DNA of 38,396 bases. It comes from Isotricha intestinalis (taxonomy: Eukaryota; Ciliophora; Litostomatea; Vestibuliferida; Isotrichidae). Position numbers and translations under genes: made by a program. The notes below the pieces were generated by a model that saw only the letters and a list, made by a program, of their open reading frames with translations, had not been told where the DNA came from and made no database searches. Positions within the stretch are counted from its first letter, which is position 1, and the number at the start of each line of letters is the position of its first letter. Of the stretch, positions 19,609-30,489 are shown piece after piece. The stretch is taken from the NCBI GenBank assembly GCA_023807065.1, contig JAJJLU010000026.1, positions 1 to 38,396 on the forward strand, written 5' to 3'.

Positions 19609-22500
19609 ATGGGATTATGCAGTAGTACAAAAAATAATAACAAAAAAGTATCAGAAAGAAAAAGATCTTCTTCAAAAACATTTGGAGAAATATGTAAATT
19701 TTATTCTTTAAAACAAATTCCTAATTTTAATAATAAAATATCATTTAAAAATTTATGTCCTGAATTAACAGAAAAATCAATATTTTCATTTTATTTATAT
19801 GATATAGGTTGTAAAGGATTAAAAAGTAATTCAAATATTTATATGTTAAGAATTTTTTTTGGAGAAAAAATTTTAACAGATTTTGGAGAAGGAGAAAGAA
19901 TAAATTTTTCTTTAAAAGAAACGATAGAAGTAACAAAGAATTTTGAAGAATTATCTGATAGTTATTTAATGTTTGAAATAAGTACTTTAAAAGAAAAAGT
20001 AGAAAATAAATATAATAAAAAAACTCCTTATGAATTAGTTGCTTCTAATACAGGAAAATTAACTTCTTATGCTAGTATTAAATTTGATTTATTAACTTTA
20101 TCTATTGGCTCTCAATTATATGATATTCCTTTATTTGGGAAATATAATATTCAAAATGGAAGAATAAGTTTTAAAATTAAAAGTATTCATAAAAATAAAA
20201 TTAGAACAACTTCAAATAATATTCAATTAATATTATATAAAGAATTTAATGAAAATATTAGTGATAAAATTAAAATAAAATTTACTGATTCAACTATAGA
20301 AAAAATAAATCCTTCTGGATTAAGTGTTATTGATTTTATAAAGGATTCAGAAGATAATGATCAATTAATATATAAACCAATAAAAAAAGATGAGCCAACA
20401 AGATTTTATATGTCAATTTTAGATTTTTTATTTGCAAATCCATTATATTATACTTATAAATTTATTGATAATGAATGGAAAATTTTTGGTTTTTATCCAA
20501 CAATGACAAATCTAGTTTTTAAAGAAGAAATAGAAAAAATGCATGAACAAATGGAAAATTTATTTAATTTATTAGTAAATAATAAAGTAAAAAATGAATT
20601 AAAAGAAGTCAATTATATATTAAATGGAGAAATTAAAAAAGAAAATCATTTACCTTTAGTTTGGAATGGGAAAAAAATAGGGGAATTTTCTTTTATTTTT
20701 CATTTAGAAAATTTACCTTTAATAAGACAATTTCCATATGGTATTTTTACTAATCATGGTTTATCAATAAATGAAATATCTATTTCAAACTATTTACCTT
20801 GTTCTAAAAAATCTTTTGCTTCTTTTGATAATATTAAAGATCAATTATTAAATATTATTGAAAATATTAATACAAAAATGACAAAAGAATATTATAGATT
20901 AGGTGTTGAAATAAATGAAATTAGACAATTGTTTGAAGAAAGTGTTAGTGATGATTATTTATGTTATCATTATGATAATTATGAAGATATATTTTTAGCA
21001 CAACAAATATTTTTAAAATTAGGAAATAAAATGTTTGAAATATTTGATAAAATTGAAAGAGATGAACAAATGACAGTTATAGAAATCATTAGATTAATTC
21101 CAAATAGAGAAGAATTTGAACAAAATATTTTATTTGAAAAATGGTTAATTTATAATGAGAATACAAAAGAATATACTTTTTCCACTAAAATTATTGAAAA
21201 TAAATTACCCGAAATGTATTTACAATTTTATATAAATGCTTTTAATTTTGCTAAAAAATATAAAGATATTCCAATGGGAATTCAATATATGAATGAATTA
21301 TGTGTTAATTGTTTTTTTAAATTTCCTTTTATAAGAAATAATATTATTCAAAGTATAATAAAGGGAATTCCTCCTATTAAAAAAGATGAAGAAGAAATTA
21401 GATTTTCTCCTGAAAACCAAGTTTTATTTTGGGATTTATTAATTAATGATAAAATTAAACAAGCTATTAAGAAATTAAGAACAGAAAAAGAAAATGTATT
21501 AGAAATAAGTAAAAAATTTAAAGAAGAATTAAAAAGTCAATTACCTTTTCCAGAATTAGAAAAAAGAAATGTTGAATGTTTTGAATTTTTAAAAATATTA
21601 ATTAATACAGTTCAAAAAAAATTAACTAAAAATTTTTCACATATAATATATATTCATTGGTATAGTATAACAGGATTTGAAGAAATAATAAATGCAATTG
21701 ATTATGAATTAGGCAATAAAAATATAATTAAATATCCTGAAAATGTAAGTGAAATAATTTGTTGTTTTTTAAATTCATCAAAAATATATAAAAAATTAAT
21801 AAATACTATTATTACTCATACAAATGTTTTTGATTCTTTTTCAGTTTATTATACTTTAGATTTACTTGATTCTGTTTTAGTTAATTTTCAAAAAAAATTT
21901 CCTCGTTATGAAATTGATTTAGATTATAAAACATTGTATGTTGCTTGTAAAGTCATTTGTTCTAATGATAATTCATTAGGAATAAGTAAATTAATTTGGT
22001 TATATTATAAAAATTCTCATTTAATGAGAAATTATCATTTAATTGAAATTACTTTTGGAATTTTTAAACCTAATTTTTTTAAATTTTTCTTTCATTGGAG
22101 TTGGAAAATTAGAAAAGTCTTTTATCATTTTTTACTTTTTATAATATTTTATAGATTAAATGAAAAAATTAAAAATGAAATTGTTTTATCTGAAAATGAT
22201 AATAATAAAAAATTCAGTGATGTATTTAATGAAGAAATGGAAATTTTAAACAAATTTTTAAATGTTTATAAAAGTAGAAAAATATTTGATGTTAATGATG
22301 AAAATAATCAAATTTTATTAAAGACATATGTTAATGAAGAAAGTTATGTATATGTAAATGAATCTATAGAAAATTATATTCAAATTAAAAAAGAATTTGA
22401 TAGTTGGAAAGATATTAAAGAAAAAAATGATAATTATGAATATCCTTGTTTAATTTTAAGTCCAATAAATTTAGATATTGATAGATTAGGAGCAATGTAG
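19609..22500 (+). CDS. Predicted N-myristoylated protein with C2-like domain (963 aa)
   Basis: The protein starts MGLCSST. Gly2 with Ser6 fits N-myristoylation, and Cys4 fits adjacent palmitoylation, so membrane attachment of the N-terminus is expected. Residues about 45-200 alternate beta-type segments like a C2 domain (FSFYLYDIGCKGL onward), without the obvious Asp loops needed for calcium. The rest is mostly helical and rich in hydrophobic residues, including FYMSILDFLFANPLYYTYKF near 265 and a large alpha region from about 420 to 900. No catalytic motif is visible. It ends in TAG, the only TAG among the intact genes. I cannot name the family; a membrane-associated scaffold is an inference. 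Confidence 0.85.
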   Translation: MGLCSSTKNNNKKVSERKRSSSKTFGEICKFYSLKQIPNFNNKISFKNLCPELTEKSIFSFYLYDIGCKGLKSNSNIYMLRIFFGEKILTDFGEGERINFSLKETIEVTKNFEELSDSYLMFEISTLKEKVENKYNKKTPYELVASNTGKLTSYASIKFDLLTLSIGSQLYDIPLFGKYNIQNGRISFKIKSIHKNKIRTTSNNIQLILYKEFNENISDKIKIKFTDSTIEKINPSGLSVIDFIKDSEDNDQLIYKPIKKDEPTRFYMSILDFLFANPLYYTYKFIDNEWKIFGFYPTMTNLVFKEEIEKMHEQMENLFNLLVNNKVKNELKEVNYILNGEIKKENHLPLVWNGKKIGEFSFIFHLENLPLIRQFPYGIFTNHGLSINEISISNYLPCSKKSFASFDNIKDQLLNIIENINTKMTKEYYRLGVEINEIRQLFEESVSDDYLCYHYDNYEDIFLAQQIFLKLGNKMFEIFDKIERDEQMTVIEIIRLIPNREEFEQNILFEKWLIYNENTKEYTFSTKIIENKLPEMYLQFYINAFNFAKKYKDIPMGIQYMNELCVNCFFKFPFIRNNIIQSIIKGIPPIKKDEEEIRFSPENQVLFWDLLINDKIKQAIKKLRTEKENVLEISKKFKEELKSQLPFPELEKRNVECFEFLKILINTVQKKLTKNFSHIIYIHWYSITGFEEIINAIDYELGNKNIIKYPENVSEIICCFLNSSKIYKKLINTIITHTNVFDSFSVYYTLDLLDSVLVNFQKKFPRYEIDLDYKTLYVACKVICSNDNSLGISKLIWLYYKNSHLMRNYHLIEITFGIFKPNFFKFFFHWSWKIRKVFYHFLLFIIFYRLNEKIKNEIVLSENDNNKKFSDVFNEEMEILNKFLNVYKSRKIFDVNDENNQILLKTYVNEESYVYVNESIENYIQIKKEFDSWKDIKEKNDNYEYPCLILSPINLDIDRLGAM

Positions 22501-22651
22501 AAGATTCCAACAAAAATTATTTTAAATTTTCATGTTATGTTATTAAAATTAAATGTTTATAAATAAAAGGTCAATAATTATTATTTTGTAATATAAGGGA
22601 AAAAGGGTTTAATTTTTCTTAATATAATTATTTTTTAAATAAAAAAAAATA

Positions 22652-23962
22652 TTATAAATTATTTTTTCTTGATAATTGTTTTTTTAATTGTTCATTTTCT
22701 TGCATTAAACTTTTAATTTGTGTATCTAAATAATCATTATCAAATAATTTATCACTAAAATCTTTTCTTATTTTTTCACTTTGTTCTAATAAATAATTAA
22801 AATCTTTTTCTTTTTTATAATTTATATTTCCTAAACAAGAAATTTCATTTTTTAAATTTTCAATTGTTTTTTCTAAATAATTATAATCATCTTTTAAATT
22901 ATTATTTTCTTTTTTAACTCTATCATAACTTTTTCTATATAAATTAGTTGAATCTACTTCAATTCCTAATTTATTATTAATATCAATTAATTGATTTTTT
23001 AATTCAAAATTTTCTCTATCTAAAATATCACTTTTTTTATTCATATTTAAAACACAATTTTGTAATTTATCATTATTAATTTGTAAATCTTGAATTTCAT
23101 TATTTATTTTTTCAATATTATTTTTTAATCTTTCCATTTCTAATTTATTATTATATATTAAATCATTAAATTCTTTTTGTTGTTTTTGTTTTAATAATTC
23201 TATTTTTTTTTCATTACTATCTAAATTTTCTTTTAATTTCTTTTCATTCTCTTCTTTTAATTGTTCATTTTCTTTTCTTAATCTAATAATATCATTTTTT
23301 AAACTTTTAATTTGAGCATTAAATTGTTCTGAATTTTCTTTTGTTAATCTTTGATTATTTTCTATTTTTCTATTAATATTTTCTTTTTCTTCTTTTAAAT
23401 TTTTATTATTTCTACATAATTCATTTAATTTTTCTTGTTTTTCATTAAAAATACAATTAAATTTCGAATTATTTTCTTCTTCTTTCATTTTATTTTTTGC
23501 CATTTCTAAATTTGCTTGTTCTTGCATTTTCTTTATTTCACTTTGAAAATTAGATTTTAATCTATCTAAATTATTTTGTAAAGAATTTATTTTATATTTT
23601 AATTCATTTTTTTCTTGATCAAATAATTTTTTTAATTCAGTTACATATTCATTTGTGTATAATTGATTTAATTCATTATTTTGATTAATGATATTTTCAC
23701 AAGAATTATTATTATTATTAAGGTTTAAGTTATTTACATTATTTGAAATATTACTATTTAAATCGTTCGATATATATTTTATATTTGAATTACTTTCTGG
23801 AATATTTATTAAATTTTTTCTTTGGTGATTAATTTTAATTGATAAAGAATGAATTATTGAATCACATCTTTTACAAAAATTATGAAATGGACTACATTCT
23901 TCACAATAAAAAACTGCATTTTCACTTTTACATCTTTCACAAATTTTATTATTTAAAGACAT
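22652..23962 (-). CDS. B-box zinc finger coiled-coil protein (436 aa)
   Basis: The N-terminus carries a textbook B-box: C8-x2-C11, C20-x2-C23, C30-x2-C33, H38 and H46, with the motif CKRCDSIIHSL. After an Asn-rich linker (about 60-105) the protein is a long coiled coil to the end (about 105-430). It is the third B-box gene on this chromosome but differs from the other two: it has one box at the extreme N-terminus and no preceding Cys cluster. Such proteins usually act as scaffolds, and no RING is present. It has a TAA stop and is convergent with the myristoylated-protein gene (151 nt apart) and divergent from the next gene (141 nt). Confidence 0.85.
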   Translation of the reverse strand: MSLNNKICERCKSENAVFYCEECSPFHNFCKRCDSIIHSLSIKINHQRKNLINIPESNSNIKYISNDLNSNISNNVNNLNLNNNNNSCENIINQNNELNQLYTNEYVTELKKLFDQEKNELKYKINSLQNNLDRLKSNFQSEIKKMQEQANLEMAKNKMKEEENNSKFNCIFNEKQEKLNELCRNNKNLKEEKENINRKIENNQRLTKENSEQFNAQIKSLKNDIIRLRKENEQLKEENEKKLKENLDSNEKKIELLKQKQQKEFNDLIYNNKLEMERLKNNIEKINNEIQDLQINNDKLQNCVLNMNKKSDILDRENFELKNQLIDINNKLGIEVDSTNLYRKSYDRVKKENNNLKDDYNYLEKTIENLKNEISCLGNINYKKEKDFNYLLEQSEKIRKDFSDKLFDNDYLDTQIKSLMQENEQLKKQLSRKNNL

Positions 23963-24103
23963 ACTTTAATTTAAATATGTCTAAAAAAAATATATAAAAA
24001 TAAAAAAAAAATAAAAAATATTTTTTTTCTAAAAACCAAATACATAAATAAAATAAATTTAAAAGTTATTTAAATTTATAAAAAAAAAGCCTAAAATAAA
24101 AAA

Positions 24104-27100
24104 ATGAAAGGGACTTTATCTTTAAATTCAAATAACTCAAATTCATCAAATGAATTTTCAAGATCATATAGTAGTACTCATATAACTCAAATAATTCCTT
24201 CATCAATAACATCTCTTCCAAATGGTCGTTCTAAACGTCTAAGACAAAAAGATAATTATACAGATATATTAAAAGAAAGAAGTAATTATCAATCTATTGA
24301 TATTATTAATCCTTTAAGTCAAAAAAGGGGGAAATCAGAATCTAATAGATATAATAATAATGAATTTTCTTTAAAAAATTCAACTGATTCTTTAAGAAAA
24401 AGTTTTGATTATAATAAAATTGCAAATCATTCTGCTTCTCCAAAATATAAAAAAAATAATTATAATGTTAATAATAATAATATTAATACAAAAGGGGAAA
24501 TGCAATTAAGTGAATTAAATTCTAATAATTCTAATTATGATTCTCCTTATAAAAAGAATAATAATATTAATAATATTAAATTAAATAACTTGAATAAAAG
24601 TAATTTTAAAAATGGTATTTCAAATAATTCTAACCGAAGAGAATTTGATAAAAATGGAATTCCATTATGTAATTCATCAACAAATATTTTTAGTAAAAGT
24701 AGTAATAACTTTAGTAATTATTCAAATAATTATCAAAAAAATAATGATAGTCAAAAAATGCTAAATAAAAGTTCTTCTTATAAAGGATCTACTTCTTCAA
24801 AACATAAAAAAAGTAAATCATTATCATATAATAGATATAATGACGATAATAATTCAAATACTAATACTTTGAATAATAGTAAAGTTAGATCAAATTCTTA
24901 TTTGAATAAAGAAAAAAAACAATATATTGGAATTGATATGGGAATGATTAGTAATTCTTCTCATCCTAATAATGAACATTTTAATACCCAAATTCATACT
25001 TTTAATAATAATAATAATATGGGTAAAATAAAAAGTTTTATTGATAATGATACTAAAGATTCTTTTATTGAACAATCTGATACAATTAGATTAAATGATC
25101 ACAACAACATGAATTATTCTAATGAAAAGAATTATAATCCAAATAATACTATTAAGGATAAAAATTATAAAATATCAAATGAAAATTCAAAAATTATTTC
25201 ACCTTTAACTGAACAAAGCAATAATAATAATACTAATACTAATAATAATAATAATATAAAAGATTATAATTATATTAACAAATATAATAATAATAGTAAT
25301 ACAAATAATTCTAAATTTTTAGATGGATTAAATCAAAGTTCAATTCAAAAAAATATAAGTAGACAAGAAGATAAAAGTAGTAATATAGATATATCATTAT
25401 CATATAAATATCAACAAAATAATAATAATTCAGTAAATATTAGTTTAAGAAATGGACATTCTTTAAGTTTAAATGATTTATCTACAAATAGAAATGATAG
25501 TAATTATTCTCAAAATAATTTTACTTATCAAATAGAAAACATTAGTTCAATTCAAAGAAATATAAATTCAAATAGGCCAAATTTAATATTAAATCATATG
25601 GAAAAAATAAGAGAAAATCCGTTGAATGAGAATTTATCTTCAGAATCATTTGATGAAAATTACAAAAGTAAAATAAAAAATGAAAAAAATAACAATAATA
25701 ATTTATATGGTTTAAATTATAATTATGATGAATATGATAAAAATACGTATGAAAAAAATATAATTAACAATAAAAAAGATGAAGATAATAAAAACAATTA
25801 TAATAATTATAATAATATAATTCCACATTCAAAAATGAATAAAATGAGTATGTATGAATGTGAAGGAAGTTCTTCAAATGAATATAATTTTGTAAATAAT
25901 GATCCAAGAAAACAATATAGTAGATTCACTGATATTTATTCAGGTGGAAATACATCAAATGATAATAATTATAATTTAATTAAAAATCAAACAATAAGTG
26001 GTGAAAAGATTTTAGATTCATTAAATGAAAATGAAATATTAAATGGTAAAAATAATAGTATTGTTAATTCTAATTCAATATCAAGAGATAATATTTATCA
26101 TCATAATCATAGTAAATATTATAATAATAATAATAATGATTATAATATTAATAATAATATGTATGTTAATAGAAAAGAAACACCAGAAGAAAAAAGATTA
26201 TTAGAAAAAATTAAACAGAATCATGAAATTGAAAAAATGAATAGTCCAATTAATAATAATAACATAATTCCTTCAATAAGAAAAAATGAAACAATAGATA
26301 TAAATTCAAATACAAATAGAAATTACATTAAAAATAATAATAATAATCATAATGATTATAATAACTATAATCCAAATAAATATAATAATAATTATATTGA
26401 ACCTCCTTTATCAAAATCTGAAGAATTATTAAAAAAAGAAAGATTAGAAAATATGCAACAAGTATTATATGAAATAAGAAATAGTAATAATGATATATAT
26501 GAAGAAAACGAAAATTTAAGTTTAAATGATTCAAGAAAAAATATTTTAAATTTAAATAGTGAAGAAAGACAAAAACAAGAAAATAGATTAAAAGAATTTG
26601 ATAAAATTATAAATGAAGAAAAAAATGAACATTTGAAAAAACAAAAAAGTTTAGAAGAAATTAAATTAAAAGAAGAAGAAAAAAAAAAAATTGAAGAAGA
26701 AAAAGAAAGAAAAAAAATTGAAATGTTAAGATTAAAAAAAATTGAAGAAGATATAAAAAGAAAAGAAGAAGAAGAAATTTTAAAAAAAATAGAAGATGAA
26801 AAAAGAAAAAAAGAAAAAGAAGATGAAAAATTAAGATTAAAGTTAGAATTATTAAAAAAACAAAGTGAAGAAGAAGAAAAAAGAAAATTATTGGAAGAAG
26901 AGAAAAGGAGAAGAGAAGAAGAAGAAAAAAGAAAATTAATAGAAGAAGAAGAGAAAAGAAGAAAATTATTAGAAGAAGAAGAGAAAAGAAGAAAATTATT
27001 AGAAGAAGAAGAGAAAAGAAGAAAATTAATAGAAGAAGAAGAAAAAAAAAGAAAATTATTAGAAGAAGAAAAAAGAAAAAAATTATTAGAAGAAGAAGAG

Positions 27101-29017
27101 AAAAGAAAAAAATTATTGGAAGAAGAAGAGAAAAGAAAAAAATTATTGGAAGAAGAAGAAAATAAAAAAAGAAAATTAATAGAAGAAGAAAATAAAAAAA
27201 GAAAATTATTAGAAGAAGAAGAAAAAAGAAGAAAAATGGTAGAAGAAGAAGAAAAAAAAAGAAAAATGTTAGAAGAAGAAGAAAAAAGAAGAAAAATATT
27301 AGAAGAAGAAGAAAAACAAAGAAAATTATTAGAAGAAGAAAATAAAAGAAGAAAATTAGAAGAAGAAGAAGAACAAAAAAAATTTTTAGAATTGAAGAAT
27401 AATCAAATGAAAGAAATTGAAGATTTTAATAAAGGAAAATTAACTATAGAACATTTAACAGATAAAAATAATAATTCAGAAAATAGTAATCTAGAAAATA
27501 GTAATTATATAAATTATGAAATTAAAGATGATGAAAATATATTTAATACAAATAATAATAATAGTAATAATAAAATAACAGATAATTCCTGTTTTAAAAA
27601 TATGATAAATGATAGTAATAATAATAAATTAACAGAAAATTCAGTTTTTAAAAATATAATTAATGAAAGTAATAATGAAGATAATACTAATAATTATATC
27701 AATGAAAATTCAAATAATAAATTTACATTTAATGAAGGAAATTTAATTGAATCAAAAATAAAAGAAAATATTCCAAAACCAATAAATGAAAATAATAATA
27801 ATAAGAATAATAATTATTATTTAGATAATAAAGTTAGAAATAATAATAATATAAATAATCAAATAAATTCTTTTAGTAATGAATCTTCAGCAACAGGAAC
27901 AAATTATCATTATAATAATATTCCAACTGATAGAAATGAAAAAAATATTATGTTAAATAATATTAATCACAATAATTCTAATAAAAAAACAAATAATGAA
28001 TATTTATCTAGTATTATGTCATTAAATGATAAAAAAAATTTACTTCAAAAAAGAAATTCAGATTTAATAAACAATTCAAAAATTATATCTAAAATAAACA
28101 ACGAAGAAAATTCAATATCAAATGATTTAAATTATAGTGAAGATGAAAATTATTTAAATAACTTTAATGAAAATAAAAAAATAAAGAATAAAAATGAATG
28201 TTTATCAAGACAACATTCCCAAAGTAAATTTGAATTAACAATATTATCAAAAAAAAGTATTAATGAAGAAGAAGAAAATTCAAAAAATAATGTGTTTAAA
28301 AGATTAAAAGAAAAAACAAATAAAATAATGTTAGATGAAGGAACTCAATATTATGAAGATTTAGATTATAATATTCAATATAATAGTTTAAATCCAGATT
28401 ATGATACTTTAAATAGAAATAAAATTATTGATTTAAAAAGAATTCATAGAAAATCAATTGTAGATTCAAACATAAGTGATAATAAAACTGCTTATTCAAA
28501 AAAAATTGATAGTTCAAGAAGTACTTATTTAAATAGGAATTCTTCTAAAAAATCTTTTCTTTCTTTTTATGATAAAGGATTATCACATAATCCAAGTTAT
28601 ATTAATTTTTTAGATAAAAATTTAAATAATTTTAATTCTATTAAAGATGAAGATGATACTTTTTATCATATTCAACCTAAAAGTAAAGTTTTTGATAAAA
28701 AAAATAATAATAATAATTTATATAATAAAATACCTCATCATGATAGAAATGAATTTTGGAATTTAGATAAAAGAAATAAATCAAGTAAAAATAGTTTTAT
28801 TTTTGTTAATAATAATAATTCTTTAAATGAAAATGATAATAATAATAATAATATACTTTTAGATTATCAAATTAAAGAAAATATTGAAAAATATAAAAAG
28901 AAAAATATTAAATTAACAAAAAAAAATAAAGAAAATAATGGTTCTTTTATAATGCCTGCAAATCCTTATAAAACTGTGTTAGAAGCAAGAGAATTCTTTT
29001 TCTTTAATGAAAAATAA
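24104..29017 (+). CDS. Giant Asn-rich protein with K/E repeat helix (1637 aa)
   Basis: No conserved catalytic or binding domain is visible. Residues 1-850 are Asn/Ser/Tyr-rich and low in complexity. Residues about 850-1100 are almost entirely Lys, Glu, Arg, Leu and Ile, with a roughly 10-11-residue unit of the type EEEEKRRKLL repeated about 20 times. This stretch probably forms a long single alpha-helix or coiled coil. The remainder returns to Asn-rich sequence with scattered short conserved-looking blocks, for example around 1400-1450 and a C-terminal segment MPANPYKTVLEAREFFFF. The frame is open for 4.9 kb, which supports a real gene. The product is probably disordered and structural. It is divergent from the B-box gene, with 141 nt between start codons. 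Confidence 0.85.
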   Translation: MKGTLSLNSNNSNSSNEFSRSYSSTHITQIIPSSITSLPNGRSKRLRQKDNYTDILKERSNYQSIDIINPLSQKRGKSESNRYNNNEFSLKNSTDSLRKSFDYNKIANHSASPKYKKNNYNVNNNNINTKGEMQLSELNSNNSNYDSPYKKNNNINNIKLNNLNKSNFKNGISNNSNRREFDKNGIPLCNSSTNIFSKSSNNFSNYSNNYQKNNDSQKMLNKSSSYKGSTSSKHKKSKSLSYNRYNDDNNSNTNTLNNSKVRSNSYLNKEKKQYIGIDMGMISNSSHPNNEHFNTQIHTFNNNNNMGKIKSFIDNDTKDSFIEQSDTIRLNDHNNMNYSNEKNYNPNNTIKDKNYKISNENSKIISPLTEQSNNNNTNTNNNNNIKDYNYINKYNNNSNTNNSKFLDGLNQSSIQKNISRQEDKSSNIDISLSYKYQQNNNNSVNISLRNGHSLSLNDLSTNRNDSNYSQNNFTYQIENISSIQRNINSNRPNLILNHMEKIRENPLNENLSSESFDENYKSKIKNEKNNNNNLYGLNYNYDEYDKNTYEKNIINNKKDEDNKNNYNNYNNIIPHSKMNKMSMYECEGSSSNEYNFVNNDPRKQYSRFTDIYSGGNTSNDNNYNLIKNQTISGEKILDSLNENEILNGKNNSIVNSNSISRDNIYHHNHSKYYNNNNNDYNINNNMYVNRKETPEEKRLLEKIKQNHEIEKMNSPINNNNIIPSIRKNETIDINSNTNRNYIKNNNNNHNDYNNYNPNKYNNNYIEPPLSKSEELLKKERLENMQQVLYEIRNSNNDIYEENENLSLNDSRKNILNLNSEERQKQENRLKEFDKIINEEKNEHLKKQKSLEEIKLKEEEKKKIEEEKERKKIEMLRLKKIEEDIKRKEEEEILKKIEDEKRKKEKEDEKLRLKLELLKKQSEEEEKRKLLEEEKRRREEEEKRKLIEEEEKRRKLLEEEEKRRKLLEEEEKRRKLIEEEEKKRKLLEEEKRKKLLEEEEKRKKLLEEEEKRKKLLEEEENKKRKLIEEENKKRKLLEEEEKRRKMVEEEEKKRKMLEEEEKRRKILEEEEKQRKLLEEENKRRKLEEEEEQKKFLELKNNQMKEIEDFNKGKLTIEHLTDKNNNSENSNLENSNYINYEIKDDENIFNTNNNNSNNKITDNSCFKNMINDSNNNKLTENSVFKNIINESNNEDNTNNYINENSNNKFTFNEGNLIESKIKENIPKPINENNNNKNNNYYLDNKVRNNNNINNQINSFSNESSATGTNYHYNNIPTDRNEKNIMLNNINHNNSNKKTNNEYLSSIMSLNDKKNLLQKRNSDLINNSKIISKINNEENSISNDLNYSEDENYLNNFNENKKIKNKNECLSRQHSQSKFELTILSKKSINEEEENSKNNVFKRLKEKTNKIMLDEGTQYYEDLDYNIQYNSLNPDYDTLNRNKIIDLKRIHRKSIVDSNISDNKTAYSKKIDSSRSTYLNRNSSKKSFLSFYDKGLSHNPSYINFLDKNLNNFNSIKDEDDTFYHIQPKSKVFDKKNNNNNLYNKIPHHDRNEFWNLDKRNKSSKNSFIFVNNNNSLNENDNNNNNILLDYQIKENIEKYKKKNIKLTKKNKENNGSFIMPANPYKTVLEAREFFFFNEK
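26640..27400 (+). repeat. Purine-rich K/E-coding tandem repeat
   Basis: About 760 bp of the plus strand is nearly all A and G, broken mainly by tta/att (Leu/Ile) codons. The most regular part (about 26870-27390) repeats a 30-33-bp unit such as gaagaagaagagaaaagaag followed by aaattatta. Units are similar but not identical, so this is an older or diverging array. It encodes the charged helix of the giant Asn-rich protein. Confidence 0.85.
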
Positions 29018-29157
29018 AAAAATTGTAGATATTTAAATGTTATTTTTTTAATAATAATTTGACTTTTTTTAAATAAAACTTAATATATCGATTTTTTATA
29101 ATAAATAAATAAAAAAAAATATGAAACCTAAAAATAATTTTTTAAACAAATATATTT

Positions 29158-30489
29158 TTAATTAATCTTTGCAATGGTAGCTCCACCTTTATTTTTAACT
29201 TTAAGTAATTTAGTGATTAATTTAACTTTTTTACTCTTTAAGAAATTAGGATAAAAAGCTAATAAGAAACAACTCATTTTCCAAACTTTATACATTTTGT
29301 AAAAAATTCTATAACCTTTATAATTCTGTAATTTATTTTGATATAACCAACACAATTCTTCAAGAGATACATTATAAGTATTATTAAATTCATCAATTTT
29401 ATCTTCATTTTCAACAAAATAATCATACATATTTTCTTTTCTAAAAGCATCTAAACTTAATCCTAATAATATTTTTAAATCTTCAATATTTAAATATATT
29501 GGTCTTTCAATTTCTTTTAAAGGATTTTTTTCTTCTTTTTCTTTAATAGCTTCATAAGAACAAGGACAACATCTATATTGATATAATCTCCATATTCTTA
29601 AACATTTTTCATGATATGAATGACCACAATACATAAAATATTCTTTTTTATTTTCTGTTTTTTTCCAACAAAAAATACATATATAACGCTCTAATTGAAT
29701 TTTTTCATCATTTGATTCTTTTATTAATTTCCAATTATTTATTACATTATTTAAAAAATCAAATACATCTTTATTTAAATAACCTTTTGAACCATAATAT
29801 AATATTCCAGTTAATAAAATAAATCCAAAAGATAAATTTGGAATAAGAAAATATATGAAAAAATTATGTGGAGCTTCACTTGTATTAGGAAAACTTTTTA
29901 AAGGCTTTCCTTCTTCTTTATATATAATTAATTTTATTATTTTTTTTAAAGCTTGTGCCCATTCAGAATGAATTAATTCTAATCTAACTGAATTAATTGT
30001 TCTAAATCTAAAATTATCATTAACTAAATTTTTTGACTCTTCACCAGGTTGAATAACAAGCATTTTATCTTCTGCATATATATCTATTAAAAAACCATAT
30101 TTACACATATTTTCATATTTTTCACATATTGATTCAAAAAATTTATATGAAGTTGCTTCAAAAAAAATAACATTTGAAACTTCATATTCCATTACTGTTC
30201 TTATTCTTATTATAAATAAAGGATATTTTGCTAGTGAACTACATAGGAAATCATAATCTTCTTCTGATAATATTCTTTTCTTATCTATTAATCTTTCTGC
30301 ACATGATGAATAATTTTTATTTTTGGTTTCTACAATTTTTGTTGTGTTTATTTCTGGCTTTTTTTCTTCTGTTTTATTGTCTGTGTTTGTTAAGTTATCA
30401 TATATTTTTTTTGTTATGTTTTCTATTGATGGTAATGATGTTATTGTTAAAATAAGGTGAAAAAAAAGAATATATTTTATTTTTGACAT
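29158..30489 (-). CDS. Membrane RING-H2 protein with TPM-like luminal domain (443 aa)
   Basis: Probable membrane-anchored E3 ubiquitin ligase. Residues 1-19 form a signal peptide (hydrophobic core ILFFHLILTI). Residues about 64-190 match the plan of TPM (YgcG/MOLO1-type) domains: an early LS motif, a GFLIDIYAEDK beta strand, a central loop, and a C-terminal helix SEWAQALKKIIKLI. A single membrane segment lies at about 210-232. The cytosolic RING finger starts at C271-x2-C274, continues with CGHSYHEKC, and closes with CCPC, giving C3H2C3-type spacing. The TPM assignment is by pattern only and is less sure than the RING. It is intronless with a TAA stop. It is convergent with the giant Asn-rich gene and divergent from the next gene. 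Confidence 0.85.
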   Translation of the reverse strand: MSKIKYILFFHLILTITSLPSIENITKKIYDNLTNTDNKTEEKKPEINTTKIVETKNKNYSSCAERLIDKKRILSEEDYDFLCSSLAKYPLFIIRIRTVMEYEVSNVIFFEATSYKFFESICEKYENMCKYGFLIDIYAEDKMLVIQPGEESKNLVNDNFRFRTINSVRLELIHSEWAQALKKIIKLIIYKEEGKPLKSFPNTSEAPHNFFIYFLIPNLSFGFILLTGILYYGSKGYLNKDVFDFLNNVINNWKLIKESNDEKIQLERYICIFCWKKTENKKEYFMYCGHSYHEKCLRIWRLYQYRCCPCSYEAIKEKEEKNPLKEIERPIYLNIEDLKILLGLSLDAFRKENMYDYFVENEDKIDEFNNTYNVSLEELCWLYQNKLQNYKGYRIFYKMYKVWKMSCFLLAFYPNFLKSKKVKLITKLLKVKNKGGATIAKIN

